Assembly: GCA_021205095.1 (NCBI GenBank)
Contig: JAJPYE010000039.1
Span: 1-64,000 of the forward strand
Origin: Oscillospiraceae bacterium
GTDB lineage: Bacteria > Bacillota > Clostridia > Oscillospirales > Oscillospiraceae
Length of the DNA: 64,000 bases
Reading direction: 5' to 3'
Numbering within the stretch: position 1 is the first letter of the stretch; each line of letters begins with the position of its first letter. The position numbers and the translations under genes are program-made. Shown here in pieces: positions 16,453-24,797 of this stretch. The notes under the pieces are model-generated. The model saw only the letters and a list, made by a program, of their open reading frames with translations, had not been told where the DNA came from and made no database searches.

Positions 16453-17457
16453 TCACAAGCAATCTGAAAAGAAGGATGTGATTTTGTCGGTGCCGTCTTT
16501 CTTGTCCAGATCGGAGAGGTACAGGTAGAATTTATGCACCGTTCCGAAATCAGACCAGCCGCCGATTTCCATGATTTGCAGCTCGGACAGGCCCAGGTGA
16601 TAGCCCAGGGAGGCGAAGCTGCGGCGGAGGCCGTGCGTCCCGACCTCCGGCAGGCCCACGCGGCGGCAGGCGGCGTTGATCTGGCGGTAAGGCGTCCCGA
16701 TGAAACAGGTACAGACAGGGCCGGTCTTATTTTTGATTGCGTTTAATACCTCGGCCAGGCGGGGAATCATGATGGGGACGGTGCGGGCGGAGGATTCGGT
16801 CTTTGTGGTTGGCTTGTAGGTGGGGCCGTCCTCGGACATGACCGTGGCAGCATGGACAGTGATGGTATTATGGGCAAGGTCGATGTCGTCCCAGGTGAGG
16901 CCGAAAACCTCCGAGCGGCGGAGGGAACAGAGGCCCAGCAGGGCAGGAAGCTCGCAGGGACGGTCGCGGATGGCTTCCGGAAAGACGGGGATCTGTTCCG
17001 GCGTGAGCCAGGGCATCGGCGTTTTTTTGACCTTTTTCAGCGTTATATCCGGTTTGATGCCGTTATCGGCCAGAGCGGATTTGGCAAGGCCCCAGGCGTT
17101 TTTTACCGTTTTGGCGGACACCTGCCGCTTTTCCACCTTGACAGCCTCCTGCCAGTCTACCTTTGAGGCGGGGCGGTTTATGTATTCCTGGAACCTGTTC
17201 CGCTGGATACTGCGATAGCCGCGGACAGTGGCGGGGGATAAATCCTTTATCCGGGCGGCGATGTAAGCGTCAATCATCTGGTTCAGAGTCTTGTTCGGGT
17301 CTGGCCGACGGGCGTCTTCCAGGCCGGATTTGATGGCAAGGGCCTTGGCCTGTACTTTCGCCTCAGTTTCGGCGGTGACGGTAATGCTTTTGCCGCTCAG
17401 CCGGAGCTGGATGAACCATACTCCGGACGGACGCTTCTTGGCTTTTGGGATTCTCAC
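16453..17457 (-). CDS. tyrosine-type site-specific integrase
   Basis: A 334-residue recombinase. It has an N-terminal AP2-like DNA-binding arm (KRPSGVWFIQLRLSGKSITVTA), a SAM-like core-binding domain, and a catalytic domain with R in CSLRRSEVFGLTW, HGLRR, GGWS and the nucleophile tyrosine in HKFYLYL. It inserts and excises the element at the tRNA-Leu 3' end. GTG start at 17457 has AAGGAGCG upstream; it lies about 60 bp from the left att copy. Confidence 0.93.
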   Translation of the reverse strand: MRIPKAKKRPSGVWFIQLRLSGKSITVTAETEAKVQAKALAIKSGLEDARRPDPNKTLNQMIDAYIAARIKDLSPATVRGYRSIQRNRFQEYINRPASKVDWQEAVKVEKRQVSAKTVKNAWGLAKSALADNGIKPDITLKKVKKTPMPWLTPEQIPVFPEAIRDRPCELPALLGLCSLRRSEVFGLTWDDIDLAHNTITVHAATVMSEDGPTYKPTTKTESSARTVPIMIPRLAEVLNAIKNKTGPVCTCFIGTPYRQINAACRRVGLPEVGTHGLRRSFASLGYHLGLSELQIMEIGGWSDFGTVHKFYLYLSDLDKKDGTDKITSFFSDCL

Positions 17458-17619
17458 TGGGTGCGCTCCTTTCTGCTTGCACCCCTTGCCTCAATGTGTT
17501 ATTATAAATGGGCATAGAGGTGCCTCCTATTGTGGATGTGGGTACTCTTGTGTGTTTGCCGTCTCTGGTGTTGGTAGCGCCGGGGACGGCTTTATAAAAA
17601 ACATAATTTTCGCTTATCG

Positions 17620-17648
17620 TTGAAAAGATGTCGATTCTATGATAAAAT
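17620..17648 (+). promoter_or_regulatory. promoter of the Abi_2 gene
   Basis: TTGAAA (17620-17625), 17-bp spacer, TAAAAT (17643-17648), 50 nt before the ATG. The 17458-17697 gap also contains a GCCGGGGACGGC-type hairpin at about 17579-17591, and a similar one occurs at 19637-19655. Confidence 0.6.
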
Positions 17649-17697
17649 CACCCTATTGAATCGTATGTAATCTTTGAGCTTTCGGGGAGATAGATAG

Positions 17698-18663
17698 ATG
17701 AGTTCTGTAACAGAAGGTGAGCGTCCCAAGCTATCAATTCAGGGACAGATTGAATATATGCGTGATGAACGTGGAATTAAGTTTAATATTGTTGATGAGA
17801 CTCATGCGGCGGAATTCCTCTCAACGAGCAACTACTACTTTAAGCTGAAGGCTTTCGAGAAAAATTACTCAACCCACCCAGAGACGGAAGCCGCTAAAAA
17901 AGCTGGGATTGCCGGCAAGTATTGTGACCTGGAGTTTGCATATCTTCAAGAATTGTCTACCCTCGATATGTACTTCCGGGAAATAGTTCTTGCCCTTTCC
18001 CTTGATGTCGAGCATTTCCTGCGCGTTCGATTGATGCGTGATATTTCAGAAAATGATAAAGAAGATGGTTATTCTATTGTTCGGTCTTTCTTATCAAACC
18101 ACTCAAATGTCCAAGAAACGATTGAAATCAAAAAGAGAGACTCCTACTGTGAACAACTGATCGATAAGTATTCACCCAAATATCCAATATGGGTGTTTAT
18201 TGAAGTTCTGTCGTTAGGCGATCTGATTGGTTTTTGTGAATACTACTATGGCCAGTACCCAGCACGGGATATAACCATAGGCAATCTTCGTATTGTAAAG
18301 TTTATACGCAATGCCGCAGCGCATAATAATTGTCTACTCAACAATTTAGCCGATAATAGCGGAGAAAGCTTTAAGCAAAACAGAGAAGCAAATTCCTTTC
18401 TGGCGACTTTTGATGACCTGTCAACGAAAGTACGTACAAAGAAAATGGGCAACCGAACGATCCATGACTTCATTGTACTACTATGTACATTCTCGAAACT
18501 TGCGAGTCCTGGAGTTAAGAAACATCAACTGTTAAAGCTGCAAGAGCTGATTAACAATCGCTTCTATTACCATGTTGACTACTTTAAGGGCAACGCCCTT
18601 ATTAGCAGCAACTTTGATTTTCTTAAAAAAATAGTTGACAAAATGGTCTCTGAATGCGTATAA
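17698..18663 (+). CDS. Abi_2/AbiD-AbiF-like abortive-infection protein (HEPN)
   Basis: A 321-residue protein of the Abi_2 type. An early KLSIQGQIEYMRDERGIKFN block is followed by FLSTSNYYFKLKAFEKNY, typical of the family. The HEPN-like motif R204-NAAA-H209 (IRNAAAHNNCLLN) is predicted to form an RNase site. Members cause growth arrest on phage infection; the trigger is unknown. It has its own promoter and terminator and looks more AT-rich than its neighbours, consistent with cargo. GGGGAGA precedes the ATG. This is a clear family match, but activity here is untested. Confidence 0.82.
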   Translation: MSSVTEGERPKLSIQGQIEYMRDERGIKFNIVDETHAAEFLSTSNYYFKLKAFEKNYSTHPETEAAKKAGIAGKYCDLEFAYLQELSTLDMYFREIVLALSLDVEHFLRVRLMRDISENDKEDGYSIVRSFLSNHSNVQETIEIKKRDSYCEQLIDKYSPKYPIWVFIEVLSLGDLIGFCEYYYGQYPARDITIGNLRIVKFIRNAAAHNNCLLNNLADNSGESFKQNREANSFLATFDDLSTKVRTKKMGNRTIHDFIVLLCTFSKLASPGVKKHQLLKLQELINNRFYYHVDYFKGNALISSNFDFLKKIVDKMVSECV

Positions 18664-18702
18664 TACAAATGTAGCACAAAAGGATATTCGGTATCCTTTC
18701 CA

Positions 18703-18733
18703 GGGACTGGCGCTTGCGTCGGTCCCGTTTTTC
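18703..18733 (+). terminator. terminator after the Abi_2 gene
   Basis: Eleven-bp stem GGGACTGGCGC / GCGTCGGTCCC (two G-U pairs) followed by GTTTTT. Confidence 0.75.
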
Positions 18734-18851
18734 TTAATCAGCCCCTGGCAGTACGTCTCCCACGATTCGGGAAGGGCCAACCCCTGGGGCTTATAGTCAC
18801 CGTCTCCGGCTTTTGCCAGGGGCGGTTTTTTGTTTCGGAGTTATTCCCACA

Positions 18852-19253
18852 TCAGCTCAAATGCAACTGACTTTTCAGGGCTTGCTGGAGGGTTTGGGAA
18901 AAATTGATGTCATGCTCCACGGCAGCGGCGTTCAGCCAGGCGGGAATGGTAAGGGTCTTTTTGACCACCTTGTTGTTCATCCGCTCCCGCACAGCGGGCA
19001 TAAATACCTCGACCATAGTTACCACGGCGCCCTCCTCCGGGTGCAGATCTTTTACAGGAGTAGGCGCGGGGATGGGATCGCCGTCCTTTTCCATGCCGAA
19101 CAAATGCAGCCCCAGGGCCTCCTTCGCCCGGCGAAATGCCTCCTCCGTGGTGTTCGCGCAGGGCAGGCAGCCGGGGAGGTCGGGAAATTCGATAGATATT
19201 CCGTCCTCATCGTAATACAGAAAGGCGGGATAGGCATAATAATTGTTGGGCAT
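18852..19253 (-). CDS. hicB: HicB-family antitoxin (module 1)
   Basis: A 133-residue HicB protein. The N-terminal partial RNase-H-like fold is visible as YPAFLYYDEDGISIEFPDLPGCLPCANTTEEAFRRAKEALGLHL, and the C-terminus is a ribbon-helix-helix-like block KKTLTIPAWLNAAAVEHDINFSQTLQQAL. It neutralises HicA and binds its own promoter. ATG 19253 is chosen with AAAGGAG upstream. It lies 40 bp downstream of hicA. Confidence 0.88.
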   Translation of the reverse strand: MPNNYYAYPAFLYYDEDGISIEFPDLPGCLPCANTTEEAFRRAKEALGLHLFGMEKDGDPIPAPTPVKDLHPEEGAVVTMVEVFMPAVRERMNNKVVKKTLTIPAWLNAAAVEHDINFSQTLQQALKSQLHLS

Positions 19254-19293
19254 ATACAAAACTCCTTTCCTGTGTGGCGAGGGAGGCCGGGCG

Positions 19294-19491
19294 TTATTGT
19301 AATTTTATCCCAGCCTGACGCTCGATGCTTTTCAGCGTTCGCATCGGTATGTCCTTTACCGGGTGCGTTACAGTGACCTTTCCCGGTTTTGTCGGACGCT
19401 TAAATTGATGATGGTCGCCTTCACACCCGATCTCATACCATCCGTCCGCGCGGAGCGCCTGAATCACTTCTCTGGATGAATAGCTTTTCAT
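19294..19491 (-). CDS. hicA: HicA-family mRNA interferase toxin (module 1)
   Basis: A 65-residue double-stranded-RNA-binding-fold toxin: SSREVIQALRADGWYEIGCEGDHHQFKRPTKPGKVTVTHPVKDIPMRTLKSIERQAG-type layout. The conserved catalytic histidine is in GDHHQF. The toxin cleaves mRNA, and its partner is the downstream HicB. ATG 19491 with AGG upstream is preferred to the GTG six codons earlier. Confidence 0.88.
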   Translation of the reverse strand: MKSYSSREVIQALRADGWYEIGCEGDHHQFKRPTKPGKVTVTHPVKDIPMRTLKSIERQAGIKLQ

Positions 19492-19663
19492 CGTTGACCT
19501 ACGCCTCACTACTCATATTATAGCACGTGCAATAGCACGTGTCAACCATATTTCATCATTCCCGGTTCTCCCGGTTTTATTCACTATGTAGCTTCCAGGT
19601 CGGAAGTCGCGGGGCTTCCTTCTGTCCGTCCTGGTGGTAACGCCGGGGACGGCTTTTTTGTTT

Positions 19664-20341
19664 TTATAGCTTCACATAGCGCTCAAAGATAAGGATTGTT
19701 TCCGTGTGGACAGAACCAGCCTCTATGCCAAAACCAACATGGAGGGCGTCTCTGTCAATTTCGTTGGAGTACGCACATACGAGTTTCCAACCATCCAGGC
19801 CAAACTCGTTAAGATATTTTGTCATCGCTCCAACGTCAACCATTTTTGACGACTGCGTCCAAGACCCCTTGGATTCTGCGAGAGATACTGCTTTGTATTC
19901 ATAGTAACCGTCAGCCCCGGAGGCCCGCAGATAGTCCATGCCGTGCAGTTCCATCCTGGCAGCCTTCGCAGCATCAAGCTTATCCCTCTCTGCTTGTTTT
20001 CTGGCCGACTCCACTTCTTGGGCCTGGATAAGCGCCCGATTGGCCGCCTCCGCCTCCAATCGTTCTTGTTTGGCCCGGTCGATTTCATCTTGGAGGTTCT
20101 GCTGTTCTTCCGGCGTCATTGCCTTCTCAGTGGCATATTGGCGTATATATCGGATAGCAAGGATTGAGAAGCCAAAAGCCTTTATGCGAGCCTCGTCAAT
20201 ATCATCTAATGATATTTTCCCCTTGCTGACAAGTTGCTGGAACCTTCCCCAGCATTTTGTACACATATGGTCGGATGACCCTATCAACGTTGGGGACATA
20301 TCCCCGACTATTTCTTTTCTGCAATTAACACATACTGCCAT
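19664..20341 (-). CDS. zinc-finger, coiled-coil and DUF4177-like protein
   Basis: A 225-residue phage-borne protein of unknown function. Two CxxC pairs near the N-terminus (CVNC, CTKC) suggest a zinc ribbon. Residues about 75-130 are a charged coiled coil rich in Glu/Gln/Ala/Arg. The C-terminus (YYEYKAVSLAES, then LDGWKLVCAYS) resembles DUF4177. AGAAGGGAG precedes ATG 20341. It is 43 bp downstream of the broken ImmA gene in the same direction. Confidence 0.6.
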   Translation of the reverse strand: MAVCVNCRKEIVGDMSPTLIGSSDHMCTKCWGRFQQLVSKGKISLDDIDEARIKAFGFSILAIRYIRQYATEKAMTPEEQQNLQDEIDRAKQERLEAEAANRALIQAQEVESARKQAERDKLDAAKAARMELHGMDYLRASGADGYYEYKAVSLAESKGSWTQSSKMVDVGAMTKYLNEFGLDGWKLVCAYSNEIDRDALHVGFGIEAGSVHTETILIFERYVKL

Positions 20342-20384
20342 AATAGTCTCCCTTCTTTATATCACTGCCTCCAGGCGGGACAAT

Positions 20385-20672
20385 CTATATATCCTCCGCC
20401 AAAGTGCCATATTGATACCAGCGCACTGCTTTACGGATAAAATCTTCTGTTACACCAAAATGCTCTGCAAGTTCCCACGGTTCGGTAACGCCTTCAGCTA
20501 CAATTTCCTCCAACTCATCCTTCGGGATGAGTTTTTTTATTGCCCATTTGTCCGCCCGGTTTTCATGCCGTTGCCGCAAATCATAAGAGGAATAACAATT
20601 ATAAAAACTTTCAGTCATGCAGTGTCCAAGCTCATGTGCCAGTTTAGTTTTTTCATCGGCGGTGGACTCCAA
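20385..20672 (-). pseudogene. ImmA/IrrE-type metallopeptidase, N-terminus missing
   Basis: The reading frame contains ESTADEKTKLAHELGHCMTESFYN with the HELGH zinc motif of ImmA/IrrE peptidases, which cleave phage repressors. Only about 95 residues remain. Reading upstream, the frame meets TGA two codons before the TTG at 20672, and no ATG or ribosome site exists. The usual 40-50 N-terminal residues and the adjacent repressor gene are absent. The break coincides with the start of a plus-strand gene pair at 20691, so this looks like a deletion or recombination joint. Confidence 0.75.
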
Positions 20673-20690
20673 ACATCAGGAGGATACGAA

Positions 20691-21065
20691 ATGCGAAATC
20701 TAAACGAACTTGACCAGTACCGCATAAAGGGATTCCCGCTCAACAATGGGAATAGTCCAATACAAGGGGCGTTTCATATCCAAACGAAGGGCCGGGCGTT
20801 TGCGGTCATTGCTTCCATTGACAGACAGATGGACGGATCGCCGGTTGAGCATATCAGTATATCGCACCGCAATGAGAAGATATATCCCACCTGGGACGAG
20901 CTGTGCGAGATAAAGGATATATTCTTCCTGCCGGAGGAAGCCTGTGTGCAATTCTTCCCGCGTAAGAGCGAGTATGTCAACATCAAGGGCAACTGTTTTC
21001 ACCTATGGCGGCCCGTGAACGATATGTTAGACATGAGGCCAGAAGCGCCGATGGAAGGAGTCTGA
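20691..21065 (+). CDS. phage protein, DUF7694-like
   Basis: A 124-residue protein containing HISISHRNEKIYPTWDELCEIKDIFF and ending region CFHLWRPVN. This pattern recurs in small phage proteins of unknown function. The real start is ATG 20691 with CAGGAGGATA 6-8 nt upstream; a longer open frame reaching back to 19938 is antisense to the DUF4177-like gene and is not credible. It is followed 1 nt later by the next gene. Confidence 0.65.
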   Translation: MRNLNELDQYRIKGFPLNNGNSPIQGAFHIQTKGRAFAVIASIDRQMDGSPVEHISISHRNEKIYPTWDELCEIKDIFFLPEEACVQFFPRKSEYVNIKGNCFHLWRPVNDMLDMRPEAPMEGV

Positions 21066-21066
21066 T

Positions 21067-21411
21067 ATGGGAACGGAACATGATAACGAGTATGCGATGT
21101 ACCTCGATTGCGGTGAGGCGGGATACCGCCCGTTATATAACCTTGAACTTGAAGAAATAGACCTAGTTGCCGAAGGGCTTCAGGATGGGCTTCAGAACGA
21201 TTCTCTGGTTTATTATCCGCCCTTGGCTGTGACTGTCCGGCTTGGCCGAACATCTCGCAAGCGCTTTATTAAAATGCTTATGTCGTATGGACGCCAGCGC
21301 GATGGTGCTGTAGCGCTTGCCGCATTTTATCATAAGATGGGAATATCGTATGCCATGGCGCTGATGTATTCCACCTTTACGTTGAATAACAAAGCAAACG
21401 CGGATTTTTGA
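21067..21411 (+). CDS. small phage protein of unknown function
   Basis: A 114-residue protein, MGTEHDNEYAMYLDCGEAGY at the start. The C-terminus has a basic helix (RTSRKRFIKMLMSYGRQRD) then a hydrophobic helix (GAVALAAFYHKMGISYAMALMYS). I recognise no domain. It is probably co-transcribed with the gene at 20691. The AGGAGTCTGAT run overlapping that gene's end serves as a ribosome site. Confidence 0.55.
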   Translation: MGTEHDNEYAMYLDCGEAGYRPLYNLELEEIDLVAEGLQDGLQNDSLVYYPPLAVTVRLGRTSRKRFIKMLMSYGRQRDGAVALAAFYHKMGISYAMALMYSTFTLNNKANADF

Positions 21412-21506
21412 AAGTTGTCACAAATGTCCCGAATGTATCTGGTATGATGGTATCGTCCAGAATAGGGCTAAGGACACTCGCTTCCATACCTTCCTTTCTT
21501 GTGGCG

Positions 21507-21541
21507 AAGGGGCAGTCTGCAATTAGACTGCCCCTTTGTTA
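21507..21541. terminator. hairpin terminator between phage modules
   Basis: Twelve-bp perfect stem AAGGGGCAGTCT / AGACTGCCCCTT with a six-base loop and short T tail. It lies between the plus-strand pair and the second hicAB. Confidence 0.8.
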
Positions 21542-21549
21542 TGCCCGGA

Positions 21550-21951
21550 TTACTCCGCCTGATTGTAGATCGTGGTTAACGCCCCGGTGAGTACCTGAGA
21601 GAAATTAACGTTCCGCTCCTCTGCGAAAGTATTCAGCCACGCGGGGATGGTTACGTTCTTCCGTATGGCCTTGCTGCCATACTTCTCAGCGTATGCGTCC
21701 ATGTCCAGAACAAGAAGGGTGACGAACTCATCCGACTCAGTGTGGATCGTATCGATGGCGCTCGGTTTGGGCGCTCGCTGGCCGTTCTCCAATTCGTCCA
21801 GTACCCAGCCGGAAGCTGCATCCTCTGCCATGAGTATGGCATCAGCCAAAGAGCTTCCTTCTGTTACACAGCCGGGCAAGTCAGGAACAATCACAGTGTA
21901 ACCTGGATTGCTTTCACATGGGCTAAAAACTGCGGGATAAACAAGTTTCAT
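21550..21951 (-). CDS. hicB: HicB-family antitoxin (module 2)
   Basis: A 133-residue HicB: YPAVFSPCESNPGYTVIVPDLPGCVTEGSSLADAI at the N-terminus and KNVTIPAWLNTFAEERNVNFSQVLTGAL at the C-terminus. It differs substantially from the copy at 18852, so this is an independent module and not a recent duplication. GGAGGAATC precedes ATG 21951. Confidence 0.88.
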   Translation of the reverse strand: MKLVYPAVFSPCESNPGYTVIVPDLPGCVTEGSSLADAILMAEDAASGWVLDELENGQRAPKPSAIDTIHTESDEFVTLLVLDMDAYAEKYGSKAIRKNVTIPAWLNTFAEERNVNFSQVLTGALTTIYNQAE

Positions 21952-21992
21952 AATGTGATTCCTCCAAATTTATTTTAAGGGAGACAGGGGGC

Positions 21993-22175
21993 TTATTTCA
22001 GCCCCGCTTGTCTCAGGATTGAGTTTACTGTCTTGATGTCCAGGTCGCCTTTGTGTTGTGGGATTGTAACCTTGCCGGGTTTTGTTGGATGTTTGAAATG
22101 CTTGTGTGAACCTTTCGTTGAAACATAGTACCAACCATCGGCAACGATTATTTTCTCTACCTGTAACGCTGTCAT
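21993..22175 (-). CDS. hicA: HicA-family mRNA interferase toxin (module 2)
   Basis: A 60-residue toxin with the catalytic GSHKHFKHP motif, KPGKVTIPQHKGD and a C-terminal TVNSILRQAGL helix. AAGGAGGAAG precedes the start. It lies 41 bp upstream of its hicB partner. Confidence 0.9.
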   Translation of the reverse strand: MTALQVEKIIVADGWYYVSTKGSHKHFKHPTKPGKVTIPQHKGDLDIKTVNSILRQAGLK

Positions 22176-22268
22176 GTTGCTTCCTCCTTACTCTTATATT
22201 ATACGCATAATGCGCATATTTGTCAAGAGGAAATTACAGAAATTTTCAACTTTTTTTCGGGAGACTTT

Positions 22269-22589
22269 ATGGCCAGAGACTTTGCAAAACCATTCTACGA
22301 TTCTGCGGCGTGGCAGCGATGCCGGGCCAGCTACATAAAACAGCGCATAGCTATTGACGGCGGTTTGTGCGAGGTTTGCCATGAGCAACTTGGCTACATT
22401 GTCCATCACAAGATTTGGCTGACGGAGGAGAACATAAACGACCCGGAGATTACTCTGAACCACTCTAACCTGAGGTATGAGTGCCTTGATTGCCACAACC
22501 TGGAGGAAGAACCTGACGGGAGCAGGATCAGGTATGCACGATATGCCTTTGATTCCGAGGGCAACACGGTGTCGCTACTCCCCCCTTAA
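22269..22589 (+). CDS. phage HNH endonuclease
   Basis: A 106-residue nuclease with zinc cysteines CEVC and CLDC, the HNH histidines in YIVHHKIWLT, and asparagine in NHSNLRYEC. It lies immediately before the terminase genes, the classic position for HNH proteins that help terminase cut cos sites. GGGAG sits just before ATG 22269. Confidence 0.9.
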   Translation: MARDFAKPFYDSAAWQRCRASYIKQRIAIDGGLCEVCHEQLGYIVHHKIWLTEENINDPEITLNHSNLRYECLDCHNLEEEPDGSRIRYARYAFDSEGNTVSLLPP

Positions 22590-22675
22590 AAATTTTTGTT
22601 CGCAGTGCCTAACCGACCGCACGCCCTAGGTAAATTTTACGCACGGGTTATCGCATAACCCCCCTTTTTAGCCAC
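22590..22675. other. possible cos region
   Basis: A gene-free gap between HNH and terminase small subunit. It contains a C/A/T-rich stretch (CGCATAACCCCCCTTTTTA) and GCACGGGTTATCG. HNH-adjacent cos sites usually sit here. The exact cleavage sequence cannot be read without comparison. Confidence 0.35.
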
Positions 22676-22689
22676 AGGAGGAAGATTTT

Positions 22690-23055
22690 CTGGGAAAAAA
22701 GGCCCCATCAACCAGAATTGCAGACGAAAAGGCGAGATTAAGCGTTTTTTACAAAGACCTGCCGCCGGATAAGCGGGGCATCGCTGAAGGACTGATCGCC
22801 CGTGCTGCATGGATGCGGATACAGCTTGAGGATTTGGAGGATTACCTTGCCCAAAACGGCTGGACGGAGAAATTCCAGCAGTCGAAGGGCCTGCCGCCCT
22901 ATGACCGGGCCAGACCGCAGGGTCAGACCTACAACACCCTCAATGCCAACTATCAGAAAATCATCAACAAACTGGATGATATGCTGCCGAAGGCCTCTGC
23001 TACACCTGACAATGACGGATTCGATAGTTTCGTGGCTGGACGTAATGCTCCGTGA
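22690..23055 (+). CDS. terminase small subunit (P27 family), probable CTG start
   Basis: The frame reads GKKAPSTRIADEKARLSVFYKDLPPDKRG and on through WTEKFQQSKGLPPYDRARPQG, the P27-type small terminase that recognises phage DNA ends. The first ATG (22813) would drop 41 conserved-looking residues and lacks a ribosome site. A CTG at 22690 lies 8 nt after AGGAGG (22676-22681), so CTG initiation is inferred, giving 121 residues. Its TGA overlaps the GTG start of the large subunit. Confidence 0.75.
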   Translation: MGKKAPSTRIADEKARLSVFYKDLPPDKRGIAEGLIARAAWMRIQLEDLEDYLAQNGWTEKFQQSKGLPPYDRARPQGQTYNTLNANYQKIINKLDDMLPKASATPDNDGFDSFVAGRNAP

Positions 23056-24785
23056 TACGATACCCCGAAACCTATAATCCTATCCTGGAATACTGGGAGG
23101 CCATCCAGTCAGGGCAGGAAGTTGTGGGTCAAAAGATACGAAAGACCTATGCGCATATCATCCAACAGATGCAGCAGAATGACCGGGAATACTTTTATGA
23201 CCCTCACCGGGCGAACCACATCATAGAGTTTTTTGAAAACTACTGTCACCACTCCAAGGGTCCAATGGGCGGGCAGCTTGTGCAGCTGGAGCTGTGGGAA
23301 AAAGCCATGCTTGCCACTATCTTTGGATTCGTGGACATCGAGGGGAACCGGCAATATCGCGAAGCGATCCTGATTGTCGGCAAGAAAAACGGAAAATCTC
23401 TGCTGGCCTCCGGCGTTGGCAATTATATGCTGACCGCAGACGGAGAGGCTGGCCCTGAGGTGTACGCCGTTGCCACCACCAGAGAACAGGCGAAGATAAT
23501 CTGGACGGAGGCTAAACGCATGGTCAAGAAGTCTCCGGCCCTGGATAAACGGGTGCGCAGCCTGGTGGGTGAGCTGGACAGCGATTTTAACGACGGTGTA
23601 TTCCGGCCTCTGGCATCCGACAGCAACAACCTGGACGGTCTTAACGTCCACTGTGCGCTGATGGATGAGATCCACCAATGGCGGAATGGCCGGGCGCTGT
23701 TTGACATCGTCGCCGATGGCGTTACTGCCCGCGACCAACCCCTGATATTTGAGACTTCCACCGCCGGCACCATCCGGGAGGACATATACGATGAAAAATA
23801 TGAAGAAGCCGAGCGGGTAATCAACGGGTATACCGACCCGGACGGATATGTGGACGATCACCTGATTGCCTTTGTGTATGAGCTGGATGCCCGCGCCGAA
23901 TGGACTGACCCGGCGTGCTGGAAGAAGGCAAACCCTGGCCTGGGAACTGTGAAGAACGCCGCCACCCTGGCAGCCAAAGTAGAGAAGGCCAAACAGAATC
24001 CAGCGCTGGTGAAAAATCTGGTATGCAAAGAATTCAACATCCGGGAAACAAATTCCGAGGCCTGGTTGACCTTTGAACAGTTGGATAACCGGGATACGTT
24101 TGAGCTTGATCGCAAAGCCGGTCATCTGATATGGACGCATGAGGGCGTTGACCGTCCTCTCCCCTATCCCCGGTATGGCATCGGCGGGGTGGACTTGTCC
24201 AGTACCACTGACCTAACTGCGGCGAAGGTTCTGTTTACAGTCCCCGGAGCGGGAGTGCTGTTTACACTGTCTATGTACTGGCTGCCGGGCGACCTGCTGG
24301 ACAAGCGAGTCCAGGAAGACAAAATTCCCTATGACAAATGGGCGGAGCGGGGGCTGCTCCGGCTGTGTGAGGGCAATAAAGTACGCTATCAGGATGTGAA
24401 AGCGTGGTTCATCGAGGTTCAAAGGGACCTCGATATTTATTTGCCCTGGTTCGGGTATGACGCGTGGTCAGCCCAGTATTTTGTGGATGACATGGCGGAC
24501 TTTTTCGGTAAGACCGCCGGTATCCCGATCCATCAGGGGAAGAAGACGCTATCCTCTCCCATGAAGCAACTGGGAAACGACCTGGACAGCAAGCTGATTA
24601 TTTATAACAACAATCCCATCGACAAGTGGTGTCTGGCCAACACCGCCTATGAGGAGGACAAAAACGGAAACATCCAGCCGCACAAGACATCGAAGCCGAC
24701 ACGCCGAATAGACGGTACGGCGGCGCTGCTGGATGCGTATGTGGTGTACCTCGATAACCAGGCTGAATATGAAAGCAAAATTTAA
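23052..24785 (+). CDS. terminase large subunit
   Basis: A 577-residue DNA-packaging motor. The N-terminal ATPase has Walker A GKKNGKSLLASG (about residues 114-125) and Walker B LMDEIHQW. The C-terminal RNase-H-like nuclease begins at GGVDLSSTTDLTA. GTG start in a GTGA overlap with the small subunit. It appears complete, although the capsid it would fill is no longer encoded. Confidence 0.95.
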   Translation: MIRYPETYNPILEYWEAIQSGQEVVGQKIRKTYAHIIQQMQQNDREYFYDPHRANHIIEFFENYCHHSKGPMGGQLVQLELWEKAMLATIFGFVDIEGNRQYREAILIVGKKNGKSLLASGVGNYMLTADGEAGPEVYAVATTREQAKIIWTEAKRMVKKSPALDKRVRSLVGELDSDFNDGVFRPLASDSNNLDGLNVHCALMDEIHQWRNGRALFDIVADGVTARDQPLIFETSTAGTIREDIYDEKYEEAERVINGYTDPDGYVDDHLIAFVYELDARAEWTDPACWKKANPGLGTVKNAATLAAKVEKAKQNPALVKNLVCKEFNIRETNSEAWLTFEQLDNRDTFELDRKAGHLIWTHEGVDRPLPYPRYGIGGVDLSSTTDLTAAKVLFTVPGAGVLFTLSMYWLPGDLLDKRVQEDKIPYDKWAERGLLRLCEGNKVRYQDVKAWFIEVQRDLDIYLPWFGYDAWSAQYFVDDMADFFGKTAGIPIHQGKKTLSSPMKQLGNDLDSKLIIYNNNPIDKWCLANTAYEEDKNGNIQPHKTSKPTRRIDGTAALLDAYVVYLDNQAEYESKI

Positions 24786-24797
24786 GGGGGTGAGGCT

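Noticed and set aside
19938..20690. N-terminal extension of the gene starting at 20691
   Set aside because: It runs antisense through the DUF4177-like and ImmA genes; a good ribosome site lies just before ATG 20691.
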